Assembly: GCA_963676345.2 (NCBI GenBank)
Contig: CAXXTS010000006.1
Location: 806,001 to 870,000, forward strand
Direction of reading: 5' to 3'
DNA from: G963665925 sp963676345
Lineage (GTDB): Bacteria; Bacillota; Clostridia; Peptostreptococcales; Acidaminobacteraceae
DNA: 64,000 bases
Shown here: positions 24,407-33,080 of the stretch, in pieces
How the letters are laid out: the number at the start of each line of letters is the position of its first letter
How positions within the stretch are numbered: position 1 is the first letter of the stretch
Position numbers and translations under genes: made by a program
Notes under the pieces: model-generated
Told to the model about the DNA's origin: nothing
The model's database searches: none
The model's input: only the letters and a program-made list of their open reading frames with translations

Positions 24407-26512
24407 ATGAAAGTTGGTTTCAAAGGTGCTTGTATCATGGCGGTAATCCTATTCCTAATAGGGGTGTTTAATACTGTAAGTTTTGCCAGTGACCCGTTGG
24501 AAGGTCGCATTGTTGACGTGCCCATATACATTAATAATATTCAGATCGACCAGTCAAAAATGAGTCATCCAATTTTGGATTCTGACCAAATTATATATGT
24601 GCCAATCAGTACTGGGTTTATGTATGCAGTTGGACTTTCAATCGACTTTTATACTGGTCGTGATGGAGAAGATGAACTCTGGCTGGAACGCTTGTATGTA
24701 AATAGTGAGTACGACTTGTATCCCGTTGAAAATATGCCTGTATCAGGTGCAGTGACACTGACTCATACCAGTAACAAAGTTTATATTGAGAACCACCGTA
24801 TCGCAACAGAGTTAGAGGGGCGACCTCCGGTACTCTACAACTATTTGACATACATTCCCCTTACTGATGGGGCGAAGAGGGCCTTTAAGTGGGATGTGAC
24901 TTATGATAACAATGCCCTTCGCATAGATGTACCCGCTTTCGATTATAAGCTTGATAAATTATCAGTCGCCAGTCAGTTTCTTGAGTTTTTTGAAGACCTG
25001 GTTTATTTTGAGGAGCTGGATCAGTACTGGGATACAAGAATAACCATGCAAAGACAGCAAAGGTTTGAAAGCTACTATTACGATTTAGTGAGAGACAATA
25101 AAGAGCAGGTTCAGGCGCTCTTAGATAGAGCCGCACAGCTGGATAGTCACCTTGAAGAAAAAATGGTGCCGATGCAGTCGAAGGCAGAATATGAAAAAAT
25201 CATTGCTGATAAAGCGAGAGATTACCAAATCAAGAGACGCAAACTCCTTTCAAAGGATATGCAGATTGTAGAAGACGTGAAAACCTATGCTGCATTTAAT
25301 GCGCAGGGTAAGGCTGTGGGCGAAACACTGCGTGTGGGTGAGACTTGGTGGGAAGTTGGTCTCATGGACGCGGGCCGTAAAACAGGAGAATGGTATACTC
25401 AAAATGATGAGGCAATATACATTACCACCTTTGACCAGTATGGAGCGGAAACGGGTCCGGTCTACTATCAAAAGGAGGGGGCTGTATATTACTACCAAGC
25501 TGTTTATGGAGGATTCGCCAGTGGACTGGTTGAAATCTATTATGAAGACGGACGCAGAAGTAGGGCTGAGTTTAATACACTTGGCGAAAGAATGGGTATT
25601 GACTACACCTATGATGCACAAGGCAATCTGATTGACTATGCTCTTTATGAAGATACAAATGGACAGCCGGTGGTAAGGGTATATACACAAACCCTGGAAG
25701 ATGGTACGCTTATTTCAGGATTTGAGGGACAGGACGAAACGGGATACCCACTTCGGGTTTGGTATCCATTATCTGGTGAAAAGGCAGATGAAGGGATTAC
25801 TCAACTTGTTTTCAATGAAAACTATCTGAAGAACCACAGTATAGAAACACGATATTTTTCCCACAAACCACCTGAAATGGAAGTTAAGACGGATGGCGCA
25901 CAAGTGTACCTAAACGCTCTAAATGTTGGCACATTTGTGTTAGAAGACATGTACAGCGGGGGTCAGGGGTACATTCGTTATCCTGACGGTATCATTTACT
26001 CTGGGGTTATTGATTATGAACTTCCAACGGGTCAAGGAACATATTACTTCGATGGCGGGAATGAAATGCAGTATCTGGATGAAACCCTTGAATCCATTAT
26101 TTCTGACGATATGACACGCAGTGAACAAATTGAAGCGGTTTATGACTGGATACTCGACCATATTGACCCAGTTCAGAGCTTTAGCTTAGACGAGCTGGTT
26201 GTGCAGAGCCAAGGGCACCTAGGACTTCTTGAAGGGCAAACAACTTATTTTGGCTACCATGAACTCTTCAGACATTTTATGTATAAGTTGGGCTATGTTA
26301 CGGCGCTTGAGTATGGACAGCTTCAGCATGAAAAGCTCAGTTCCTACGGTGCACACTATGTTTGGACTAAAATGATTATCGATGGAGAACCAGTATATTT
26401 TGACCCGTTTTTAGATGATGCTTTAAACAATAGCAGTGATAGAAAAGCGTTTTTCTATTTGAATAAATCAGAGATTGAGTTGACACACGTGCCTGCAGAG
26501 GCAGACCAGTAG
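24407..26512 (+). CDS. Exported protein with MORN-like repeats and a transglutaminase-like domain lacking its cysteine
   Basis: 701 aa starting at ATG 24407, seven bases or so after AAAGGAGGG. A signal peptide or anchor covers residues 1-27. An N-terminal copper-amine-oxidase-N-like domain follows (VDVPIYINNIQID ... DQIIYVPI). The middle has MORN/YwqK-like repeats (GEWYTQNDEAIYITTFDQYG, GQGTYYFDGGNEM). The C-terminal 130 residues resemble a transglutaminase-like fold: IEAVYDWILDHID, TTYFGYHELFRHFMYKLGY, GAHYVWTKMIIDGEPVYFDPFLDD. His and Asp of the triad appear kept, but Tyr-Phe stands where GVCxGY has its catalytic Cys. Probably binds cell-wall or surface material; no enzymatic role is supported. 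Confidence 0.7.
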   Translation: MKVGFKGACIMAVILFLIGVFNTVSFASDPLEGRIVDVPIYINNIQIDQSKMSHPILDSDQIIYVPISTGFMYAVGLSIDFYTGRDGEDELWLERLYVNSEYDLYPVENMPVSGAVTLTHTSNKVYIENHRIATELEGRPPVLYNYLTYIPLTDGAKRAFKWDVTYDNNALRIDVPAFDYKLDKLSVASQFLEFFEDLVYFEELDQYWDTRITMQRQQRFESYYYDLVRDNKEQVQALLDRAAQLDSHLEEKMVPMQSKAEYEKIIADKARDYQIKRRKLLSKDMQIVEDVKTYAAFNAQGKAVGETLRVGETWWEVGLMDAGRKTGEWYTQNDEAIYITTFDQYGAETGPVYYQKEGAVYYYQAVYGGFASGLVEIYYEDGRRSRAEFNTLGERMGIDYTYDAQGNLIDYALYEDTNGQPVVRVYTQTLEDGTLISGFEGQDETGYPLRVWYPLSGEKADEGITQLVFNENYLKNHSIETRYFSHKPPEMEVKTDGAQVYLNALNVGTFVLEDMYSGGQGYIRYPDGIIYSGVIDYELPTGQGTYYFDGGNEMQYLDETLESIISDDMTRSEQIEAVYDWILDHIDPVQSFSLDELVVQSQGHLGLLEGQTTYFGYHELFRHFMYKLGYVTALEYGQLQHEKLSSYGAHYVWTKMIIDGEPVYFDPFLDDALNNSSDRKAFFYLNKSEIELTHVPAEADQ

Positions 26513-26535
26513 ATCAAGCAGAAGGAATTGATGGT

Positions 26536-27849
26536 ATGAATCTTCCAAAGTCTATTGACCAGTTTATGCGTTTGATGACAGAACGGGGTATAGAAAACTA
26601 CTTAGTTGGCGGCAGCATTCGGGATATGGTGCTTGGACGTCAGCCTAAGGACTATGATTTTGCAGTGAACATGACAGAAAATGCTTTACAAGCTCTGGCA
26701 AAGAAGCGGGGCTTTTACAAGCTTGGCAAGTCAGATACCTACGGTTTCGTGCTTGGGGATTTAAAAGTTGAACTTACCCCTATAAAGCATAGAAGCGCAA
26801 GTGGCATCAGGACAGGCGGTGACATTTACACTGACTTAGAGTGCAGAGATTTCACCATGAACGCCATGGCATACAGTATTCAAACAGGGCTCATTGACCC
26901 ATTTGGTGGCGTGAGGGATATTGAAAATAAGTGCATTAGGGCCCTGTATCCTGACAAAATCCTTATTGAAGATCCCCTACGGAGTTTGCGTGCCTTACGC
27001 CTGTATGCTGAGCTAGACTTTTCAATCGACTGCGCCCTTGAGCGTGCCATGGCCCACAGGCCTTTGACTGCTGGACAAGCGAGTCCAGAAAGAGTACGTG
27101 AGGAACTCTTCAAAATGCTGCGATCAAAAAATGCATCAGATGCCATACGAAAGATGGTGGATTATGGCATTGGTGCGGGCTATTTGTACTTTGAGTACCT
27201 ATTTAGAACAAGGGGGTACGATCAGGAAAATCCATATCATAACAGAACCCTTCTTGAACATACGCTGACAGCGGTTGAAAATGTACCCAATCGAATCGAG
27301 TTAAAGCTTGCAGCACTTTTCCATGATGTGGGTAAACCAGATGTGAAAACGATAGATAGCGTAGCACATTATTACGGACATGAAGCAGTGAGCGCCCAAT
27401 ATGCACAGGCAGCGCTAAAAGAACTAAAATGCTCGATTAAACTCATGGCGGATGTTTCTGTTTTGATTGAAGCCCATATGTTTAATCCTGCTGACATGGG
27501 CAAAAAAGGTATGAAACGTCTGCTTGTCAAAGTGGGCGGGTTTGACACCCTGCGAGATTTGCTTGACCTTATGCGGGCGGACATTTTAGGAACGGCATAT
27601 CCAGAGCGCATCAGTGTGCTGGAACGGCTCTATCATATGGTAGAAGACCTGGAGCGGGAAGAAGCACTTATTACGATTAAGTCTTTGGACATAAACGGGC
27701 GTGATCTGCTGGAACTTGGATTCGCTCAGGGACGCGTAGTTGGGAACTGTCTTAATGAAATGTTTGAACAGGTGCTTCGTGAAGAGCTGGATAATGACAA
27801 ATCTGTTCTTTTAGCATACGCTAAGAACTATCTTGAATTGCATGGCTAA
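26536..27849 (+). CDS. cca: CCA-adding / poly(A) polymerase family tRNA nucleotidyltransferase
   Basis: 437-aa class II nucleotidyltransferase. LVGGSIRDMVLGRQPKDYDFAV holds the G-G and D-x-D metal-binding motif, and RDFTMNAMAY and DPLRSLRALRLYAELDFSID are the nucleotide- and RNA-binding motifs. A C-terminal HD domain (LAALFHDVGKP ... YYGHE) is present. It repairs or adds the CCA end of tRNAs; since the tRNA genes here encode CCA, repair is the likely main role. HD-containing members are common in clostridia. Start ATG 26536 has AAGGA upstream. Confidence 0.88.
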   Translation: MNLPKSIDQFMRLMTERGIENYLVGGSIRDMVLGRQPKDYDFAVNMTENALQALAKKRGFYKLGKSDTYGFVLGDLKVELTPIKHRSASGIRTGGDIYTDLECRDFTMNAMAYSIQTGLIDPFGGVRDIENKCIRALYPDKILIEDPLRSLRALRLYAELDFSIDCALERAMAHRPLTAGQASPERVREELFKMLRSKNASDAIRKMVDYGIGAGYLYFEYLFRTRGYDQENPYHNRTLLEHTLTAVENVPNRIELKLAALFHDVGKPDVKTIDSVAHYYGHEAVSAQYAQAALKELKCSIKLMADVSVLIEAHMFNPADMGKKGMKRLLVKVGGFDTLRDLLDLMRADILGTAYPERISVLERLYHMVEDLEREEALITIKSLDINGRDLLELGFAQGRVVGNCLNEMFEQVLREELDNDKSVLLAYAKNYLELHG

Positions 27850-27895
27850 ATCAGGGATTTGGCTATACCTTTAATGAAAAAACGAATCAAAAAAA

Positions 27896-27945
27896 TGAGC
27901 TTGGACGGGTTTTGAACAGACCACCCGTACTGAGCTTTTTTTTAT
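27896..27945 (+). terminator. Rho-independent terminator after the nucleotidyltransferase
   Basis: A stem between about 27896-27910 and 27923-27936 (core ACGGG/CCCGT, one bulged A) is followed by eight T. The following 260 bases to 28212 are AT-rich, with a small ACAGGT/ACCTGT hairpin at 27952-27968 and no gene. The promoter there is not clear to me. Confidence 0.75.
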
Positions 27946-28212
27946 ATAAGTACAGGTGGTTTACCTGTGGTGGAGAGAATCATTTCATAAATGCTTTGTC
28001 AAGAGGTTTAATGCATAAAAATACATATATAATTAATGAAATTAAGAAAAAATACTTTGTACTTAACAAAAATAAGTGATATGCTTATGAAATAAATATT
28101 ACGTTATTGTTACAAAGTTCTTTATACACTACTCGTATGAATATGCGTTTGCTAATATAGGTTTAATTTATCTGGTGGGAATGGATCATCTGGGAAGGAT
28201 GAGGTGTTTTAT

Positions 28213-29010
28213 ATGAAGTATGGTATGCCAACACTTATTGAATTAAGTGGCCTGGAAAACAACATGAAAATGTGCAAGGCGCTAGGTCTTGAGTTTATAG
28301 AGTTGAATATGAATGTGCCTGAGTATCAGGTTCACATGCTAAATACGCTTGATGTGAATGCATTGAAGAAGAAATACGGTGTAGAGTTGACAATGCATTT
28401 ACCGGAAAACTTCTACTTTGCTGATTTTAATCCAAGCATGCGCAGTGCAGCATTTGATATTTTTGCTCAAACGGTTGAGTTTGCTAAAGAAACAGGCGTA
28501 GAAGTGCTGAATATGCATATGCACACAGGTACCTTTTTCACGACACCTGCCGAAAAAATCTATTTACAGCAAGCGTATAAAGAAGACTATCTAAAAAATG
28601 TTGCGGCCTTTAGAGAGCATGTTGAAACGTGCCTAGAGGGCAGCTCTATTACACTGTGTATCGAAAATGCCTGTGACTTTCACCATGACTTCATCAAAGA
28701 AGCCGTAGCACAACTGCTAGAGTCGAATCATATTCAATTGACTTGGGATACAGGGCATAATGCAAAGGGCAAATATAAGGATCAGCTTTTGATATTTGAC
28801 TATGAGGACCGCATCAAGCATGTTCACTTGCATGACTGTGCATTTGGCAGTGATCATTTGCCTTTGGGAACAGGAGAGCTTTGTATGGATATGGTGCTCA
28901 GTAGAATTACAGATAAGTGTGAGCGGGTCGTACTGGAATCTAAAACACTGGATGCCGTTAGAAGATCAATGATTCATTTAGATGTTCGCAGTAGACAAGT
29001 TGCAGTATAA
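28213..29010 (+). CDS. Sugar phosphate isomerase/epimerase-like TIM-barrel protein
   Basis: 265 aa of the xylose-isomerase-like / AP-endonuclease-2 superfamily. Metal-ligand segments: MHLPENF, LNMHMHTG, LCIENACDF (Glu), LTWDTGHNA, and HVHLHDC near residue 200, with a C-terminal VVLESK (Glu). Several His/Asp/Glu ligands are in place, so it probably binds two or three metal ions. The substrate (sugar isomer, inosose or DNA) cannot be inferred; it lacks neighbours from a sugar pathway. ATG 28213 is chosen because GAGGTG (28201-28206) precedes it by six bases. Confidence 0.8.
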   Translation: MKYGMPTLIELSGLENNMKMCKALGLEFIELNMNVPEYQVHMLNTLDVNALKKKYGVELTMHLPENFYFADFNPSMRSAAFDIFAQTVEFAKETGVEVLNMHMHTGTFFTTPAEKIYLQQAYKEDYLKNVAAFREHVETCLEGSSITLCIENACDFHHDFIKEAVAQLLESNHIQLTWDTGHNAKGKYKDQLLIFDYEDRIKHVHLHDCAFGSDHLPLGTGELCMDMVLSRITDKCERVVLESKTLDAVRRSMIHLDVRSRQVAV

Positions 29011-29078
29011 GGACCTGTGAAGAGCTTTAGTGCTTATGCACTTGTATCATAATAGAAGTTATAAGGTATACCATGAAT

Positions 29079-29118
29079 GAGGCTTATTTTGCGACCCTGC
29101 AAAAGAAGCCTCTTTATT
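29079..29118 (+). terminator. Rho-independent terminator
   Basis: Arms 29079-29092 and 29099-29112 pair over 14 bp with one mismatch, then TTTATTA. Confidence 0.75.
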
Positions 29119-29130
29119 ATTTATGGAATT

Positions 29131-29159
29131 TTTACTTCTGGTCAGATACCGGGTATAAT
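29131..29159 (+). promoter_or_regulatory. Sigma-A-type promoter before the deformylase gene
   Basis: -35 TTTACT (29131-29136), 17-bp spacer, -10 TATAAT (29154-29159). Confidence 0.6.
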
Positions 29160-29215
29160 GAAATGGAGTAAAATGACAGACTACCAACTTAACTGGATAT
29201 CATAAGGAGGATTCT

Positions 29216-29719
29216 ATGGCGGTTAGAGAAATACTGATACTAGGCGATGAAAAACTGTATAGAAGTACTCAGGTCATTGAACCTAAAATGTTAGACAAGG
29301 CAAAGCAGGTTGTAAATGATTTGAATGATACAATTGACGCATTCAAAGACCGGTACGGATATGGAAGGGCCATTGCAGCACCACAGATAGATGAGCCTTA
29401 TCGCATCGTGTACATGAAGTATGAAGATCGTGTTACAGCCTTTATCAATCCTAAAATTCACCCTATCGGAGAAGAGACCTACACCCTATGGGATGACTGC
29501 ATGAGTTTTCCAGGACTTGAAGTCTATGTACGCCGGTACAAGAAAATAGAAGTAACCTATCAAGATTTAGAGCTTAAAGATCATGTGGTTCAGCTTGAAG
29601 GTGATCTTTCTGAGCTTTTTCAGCATGAGTATGACCATCTGGATGGGGTCTTGGCTGTCCAGCGTGCAGTTGACAACAAGGCATTTAGAATAAACAGAGA
29701 AAAAATAGGCAAGTTTTAA
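29216..29719 (+). CDS. def: Peptide deformylase family protein
   Basis: 167 aa. Motif 1 GYGRAIAAPQID corresponds to GxGxAAPQ. Motif 2 is DDCMSFPG instead of EGCLS, keeping the metal-binding Cys. Motif 3 QHEYDHLDGVL is the HExxH metal site with catalytic Glu. The enzyme removes the formyl group from nascent protein N-termini. The altered motif 2 suggests a divergent type; it could be a second deformylase besides one near fmt elsewhere. AAGGAGG is eight bases upstream. The next GNAT gene follows after 19 bp. Confidence 0.88.
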   Translation: MAVREILILGDEKLYRSTQVIEPKMLDKAKQVVNDLNDTIDAFKDRYGYGRAIAAPQIDEPYRIVYMKYEDRVTAFINPKIHPIGEETYTLWDDCMSFPGLEVYVRRYKKIEVTYQDLELKDHVVQLEGDLSELFQHEYDHLDGVLAVQRAVDNKAFRINREKIGKF

Positions 29720-29738
29720 ACAATCTAAGGAGAAAAAA

Positions 29739-30173
29739 ATGAACCTGATTCAAATAGAAGACCATAATGAAATTTATAATAATCCAGCTATTAAAGAAGC
29801 CATGTTTCAAGCTATTTTTGGTGCGACAGAAGGCAAAGTGAAGAGTGCAGCGCAGAGCCTGTATTCCAAGCAGCAGGGACTGTTTTATGTGTGCACGATA
29901 GAAGAAGAAATTGTGGGCATAATTGGCGTGAAACAGTACAATAACGAAAAGTTAGAGCTGGTTCATATAGCGGTTCTTCCTGAGCATCAGGGTCAAAAAA
30001 TTGGAAAATGGATGATTGATCAGGTGCTTGACTTTACACGTGTTCCTCTTATGTATATGGAGGGGGATGCCAAAGATGCCAACTACCTTGAAAAAATAGG
30101 GTTTGAAGTGCGTGAAATTGATGATGCTGGATTAGACCAGTACTACTGCCAGTTCATTGACCCGAGTAACTAA
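29739..30173 (+). CDS. GNAT family N-acetyltransferase
   Basis: 144 aa. The acetyl-CoA site is VLPEHQGQKIGKWMIDQV (Q/R-x-x-G-x-G/A form, about residues 85-98), preceded by the beta-strand LELVHIAVL and followed by PLMYMEGDAKDANYLEKIGFEV. The first 45 residues are unlike common GNATs, so the acceptor is unknown. Co-transcribed with the deformylase-like gene (AAGGAG ribosome binding site at 29727-29732); a role in N-terminal protein acetylation is only a guess. Confidence 0.85.
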   Translation: MNLIQIEDHNEIYNNPAIKEAMFQAIFGATEGKVKSAAQSLYSKQQGLFYVCTIEEEIVGIIGVKQYNNEKLELVHIAVLPEHQGQKIGKWMIDQVLDFTRVPLMYMEGDAKDANYLEKIGFEVREIDDAGLDQYYCQFIDPSN

Positions 30174-30277
30174 GGCATGTCTAAGCACAGATTAGAGACG
30201 TGTTATTCAAAGTTCCCTGTACACAAAAGTATTTTTTGTATATGTGCATGGAGAAAATAGTGTCGAGTGGGACAAAA

Positions 30278-30311
30278 AAGTACATTTTTCTACAAGATGT
30301 GCTTTTTTTTA
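30278..30311 (+). terminator. Rho-independent terminator after the GNAT gene
   Basis: Arms 30278-30285 and 30297-30304 pair over 8 bp with one G-T, followed by a run of eight T. Confidence 0.75.
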
Positions 30312-30322
30312 TACGAATTTGT

Positions 30323-30350
30323 TTGAAAATTCTGAAACATCCTATATAAT
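30323..30350 (+). promoter_or_regulatory. Sigma-A-type promoter
   Basis: -35 TTGAAA (30323-30328), 16-bp spacer, -10 TATAAT (30345-30350), about 50 bp before the start of the next gene. Confidence 0.65.
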
Positions 30351-30399
30351 GTAAATATATAATGCTGATTAAATGAATAGAATAAGGCATGGGGGTCAT

Positions 30400-30870
30400 A
30401 TGAATCGAGACACGTTTTATGCTTACTTTGAGGTGTGCTTTTTTTCGAGTAAGATGCAGGACCTGATTTTGCATAGGAAAAAAATGCTCCAGGAGTTTGG
30501 AAAAAGTCAATTTGTAAAAGAAATTTTGCAAGATAACAACTATAAGGCAGTTGGGGAATTCCTAAAGTGTGAATATGAAGGTGACAAGTGGGAAAGTCTT
30601 ATTGAGTTCTTTGTAGAAAATGCCATGCTCATGATGGATGTAGCTGGCTATGAGAAAGTTATGGATCATCAGGAGCTTGATCTTATTGAGCTCATATATA
30701 CAGATTTACTCATAGATATTTATGAGACGGTACGTCGTGACAAATGTACATTAAATGATTTAGAGCAAATATTAAATGCACAAGCAGACCGTCTGCAAGG
30801 TTTTTTGTTTAAGGGGAATATCATTCAAATTGAAACAGAAGAGTCGAAAGCTGAAATTGCAGCAGTTTAA
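30400..30870 (+). CDS. Unrecognised helical protein
   Basis: 156 aa from ATG 30400, behind a weak GGGGGT site. I do not recognise it. It looks wholly alpha-helical and soluble, with a leucine-rich central part (ELDLIELIYTDLLIDIYETV) and a polar, Glu-rich C-terminus. The size and pattern are like the ligand-binding part of a TetR-type regulator, but no N-terminal DNA-binding helix-turn-helix is visible. It has its own promoter and precedes the moxR operon by about 100 bp. Confidence 0.65.
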   Translation: MNRDTFYAYFEVCFFSSKMQDLILHRKKMLQEFGKSQFVKEILQDNNYKAVGEFLKCEYEGDKWESLIEFFVENAMLMMDVAGYEKVMDHQELDLIELIYTDLLIDIYETVRRDKCTLNDLEQILNAQADRLQGFLFKGNIIQIETEESKAEIAAV

Positions 30871-30894
30871 ATATGAATAAATATTAAGAAATTT

Positions 30895-30977
30895 CGCCTC
30901 CGCGAGTCGCAATGTTCTGACTATTCTCGATATAATATGATTGGGGATAGCAGAAATTGGACTGGAGGCGTTTTTTT
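30895..30977 (+). promoter_or_regulatory. Possible attenuator / RBS-sequestering hairpin before moxR
   Basis: CGCCTCC (30895-30901) is the exact inverse of GGAGGCG (30964-30970), which contains the moxR ribosome binding site and is followed by seven T and the ATG. In a transcript from upstream the pair would both hide the GGAGG and look like a terminator. TATAAT at 30930-30935 could provide a promoter between the arms that escapes this control, but its -35 is poor. Confidence 0.45.
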
Positions 30978-31928
30978 ATGGCAAATGAACACATTAGACT
31001 ACTCAGACAAAAAATTAAAAGCAATATTCAAAAGGTGATTATTGGTAAAGACGAAGTTATAGATCAACTGATAATATGCATGCTGTGTGATGGTCATGCC
31101 TTGCTGCAGGACGTGCCAGGTATGGGAAAAACGGTACTGGCAAAAGCCCTGTCAAGATCTATGCAAGCGGGCTTTTCAAGAATTCAGTTCACACCGGATT
31201 TAATGCCTTCTGATTTGACTGGGATTCACTTCTATAATCAAAAGGAAGGGGTATTTCAGTTTCGAAAAGGCCCACTTATGAATCAGATTATCTTAGCAGA
31301 TGAAATCAATAGGGCTACACCTAGAACGCAGTCCAGTCTGCTTGAAGCAATGGCAGAAAGACAAATTACAGTCGATGGAGAAACACATGAACTCGAACCG
31401 CCTTTTTTTGTAATTGCAACACAAAATCCAGTCGAAACAAAGGGAACATTCCCTTTGCCAGAAGCACAACTGGACCGTTTTTTTATGCAGCTTTCAATGG
31501 GGTATCCAAGTCTTATTGAGGAAATGGAAATACTAAAGCGGTTTAAGGAGAAGAGCCCGCTTGAAGAACTGGATGCAGTCATAAGCCCGGGTGAACTTGA
31601 AGCGGCAAAGGACCTCTTTTCGTCCGTTCATGTTTCTGTACAAGTGATGGAGTATATGATTCTAATCATTCAAGCGACACGTGAGCATTCAGAAGTTGAC
31701 CTAGGAATCAGTCCAAGGGGAACGATGGCCTTGTTTAGGGCTGTACAAGCCAGAGCGGCACTCGACGGAAGAGATTACGTTTTGCCAGATGATGTAAAGG
31801 CAATGGCTCTACCTGTACTGGCCCACCGTATTATAATCAGTGCAAATGCAATTGTATCGGGAAGAAAGGCAACAGAAATCCTCAAAGGGCTCATCGAAAA
31901 TGCACCTGTACCCACTGAAAATGTGTAG
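30978..31928 (+). CDS. MoxR-type AAA+ ATPase
   Basis: 316 aa. Walker A PGMGKT near residue 47, the MoxR block SRIQFTPDLMPSDLTG, Walker B IILADEINRATPRTQSSLLEAMAERQITVDG, sensor 1 FFVIATQNPVETKGTFPLPEAQLDRF, and a C-terminal lid with SPRGTMALFRAVQARAALDGRDYVLPDDV. A chaperone-like ATPase that acts with VWA or DUF58 proteins. ATG 30978 has GGAGG nine bases upstream. It is followed by DUF58 and DUF4129 genes, the common operon thought to act at the cell envelope. Confidence 0.93.
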   Translation: MANEHIRLLRQKIKSNIQKVIIGKDEVIDQLIICMLCDGHALLQDVPGMGKTVLAKALSRSMQAGFSRIQFTPDLMPSDLTGIHFYNQKEGVFQFRKGPLMNQIILADEINRATPRTQSSLLEAMAERQITVDGETHELEPPFFVIATQNPVETKGTFPLPEAQLDRFFMQLSMGYPSLIEEMEILKRFKEKSPLEELDAVISPGELEAAKDLFSSVHVSVQVMEYMILIIQATREHSEVDLGISPRGTMALFRAVQARAALDGRDYVLPDDVKAMALPVLAHRIIISANAIVSGRKATEILKGLIENAPVPTENV

Positions 31929-31937
31929 GTGAGTAGT

Positions 31938-33080
31938 ATGCAAAATTTATTGGCACTATTTATGGCACTGGTGTGTTTGTATGGCGTGTTGAAGTACTTT
32001 AAGGAAAATGCCCTAAAACAAGTTGAGTACATTCGTGCATTTGATAAAGACAAGGTGTTTGCTGGAGATCAGGTCACCATGACTATTGAAATCAGGAATC
32101 ACAAATTTATGCCACTACCATGGTTGCGTATCGCTGCCGAGTACCCTGTTCATCTTGCTATACAAGATCAAGCGCTTGAAAAATCAGGAGGCCCTTTCAA
32201 GTACAAACACATATCGGTAACATCACTTTTCTCATTTCAAAGAGTGGTTAAAAAATATGCCCTGACCAGTGAAAAAAGGGGACATTTTACCTTTTGTGAC
32301 GTGGATATCAAAGCAGGTGACTGGTTTGGGCTTGAAAAGGCAGAAGAGACTTTCTACGTTCCAAGTGAACTGGTCGTTTACCCAAAGGTAAAAAAACTCA
32401 GCAGCTGGGGATTCGAGCCCAACGCCCCAGACGGTGGGGTTTCAATACAGCGCTGGACCATGCCAGACCCCATTGAGAAAATAGGCATTCGCGCCTATAG
32501 CGGTCACGACCCAATGCACAGTATTGACTGGAAAGCAACAGCAAGACGTGGGTCACTAATGGTCGCTGAGTTTGATCATTATGCTCAGTCAGGTCTTATG
32601 CTTCTTCTAAATACCACACAGCCAGAAGCTGACTGGAAGTATAAGTCTCCTGTACATCTTGAAGTGCTTGTGAGCTTGGCGGCAAGCTTGGTAGAAGCTT
32701 GTATTGTCGAGTCCATACCCGTCGGTATGGCGCATACAGCGGCCATTCAGTCAGCGGTTACTGAACAGATTGTCATGGCACAAAATACACACCAGCATCG
32801 TGTGGTCATGCTGGAGATGCTCGCAAAGCTCTCTGAGTATAACCGCTTATCCGCAAGCGAAATGATAGATTTATATCAAAAACGCTACACTGCTGAACAC
32901 GCTGTTTTTTACTTGACCCAGACCCTGACAGAACCTGTTATGCTTCGATTAAATGCACTGGTGGGGCGTGGCTACGAAGTGCATTTTGCTGCACTTGAAG
33001 CGTCCGAGTTTGATCAGTTTCTAAATGCAGGCATCAGACGGCATTTGCCTGTGGTCGAGGAGGGACATGCACATGTATAA
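31938..33080 (+). CDS. DUF58 domain protein (MoxR partner)
   Basis: 380 aa. One N-terminal hydrophobic helix (residues 1-20), a region resembling a beta-sandwich (DQVTMTIEIRNHKFMPLPWLRIAAEYP), and the DUF58 core YSGHDPMHSIDWKATARRGSLMVAEFDHYAQSGLMLLLNT, a vWA-like fold. Probably membrane-anchored and remodelled by MoxR. ATG 31938 with AGGTGAG is preferred to GTG 31929. Nine bases separate it from moxR, and it overlaps the next gene by 8 bp. Confidence 0.9.
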   Translation: MQNLLALFMALVCLYGVLKYFKENALKQVEYIRAFDKDKVFAGDQVTMTIEIRNHKFMPLPWLRIAAEYPVHLAIQDQALEKSGGPFKYKHISVTSLFSFQRVVKKYALTSEKRGHFTFCDVDIKAGDWFGLEKAEETFYVPSELVVYPKVKKLSSWGFEPNAPDGGVSIQRWTMPDPIEKIGIRAYSGHDPMHSIDWKATARRGSLMVAEFDHYAQSGLMLLLNTTQPEADWKYKSPVHLEVLVSLAASLVEACIVESIPVGMAHTAAIQSAVTEQIVMAQNTHQHRVVMLEMLAKLSEYNRLSASEMIDLYQKRYTAEHAVFYLTQTLTEPVMLRLNALVGRGYEVHFAALEASEFDQFLNAGIRRHLPVVEEGHAHV

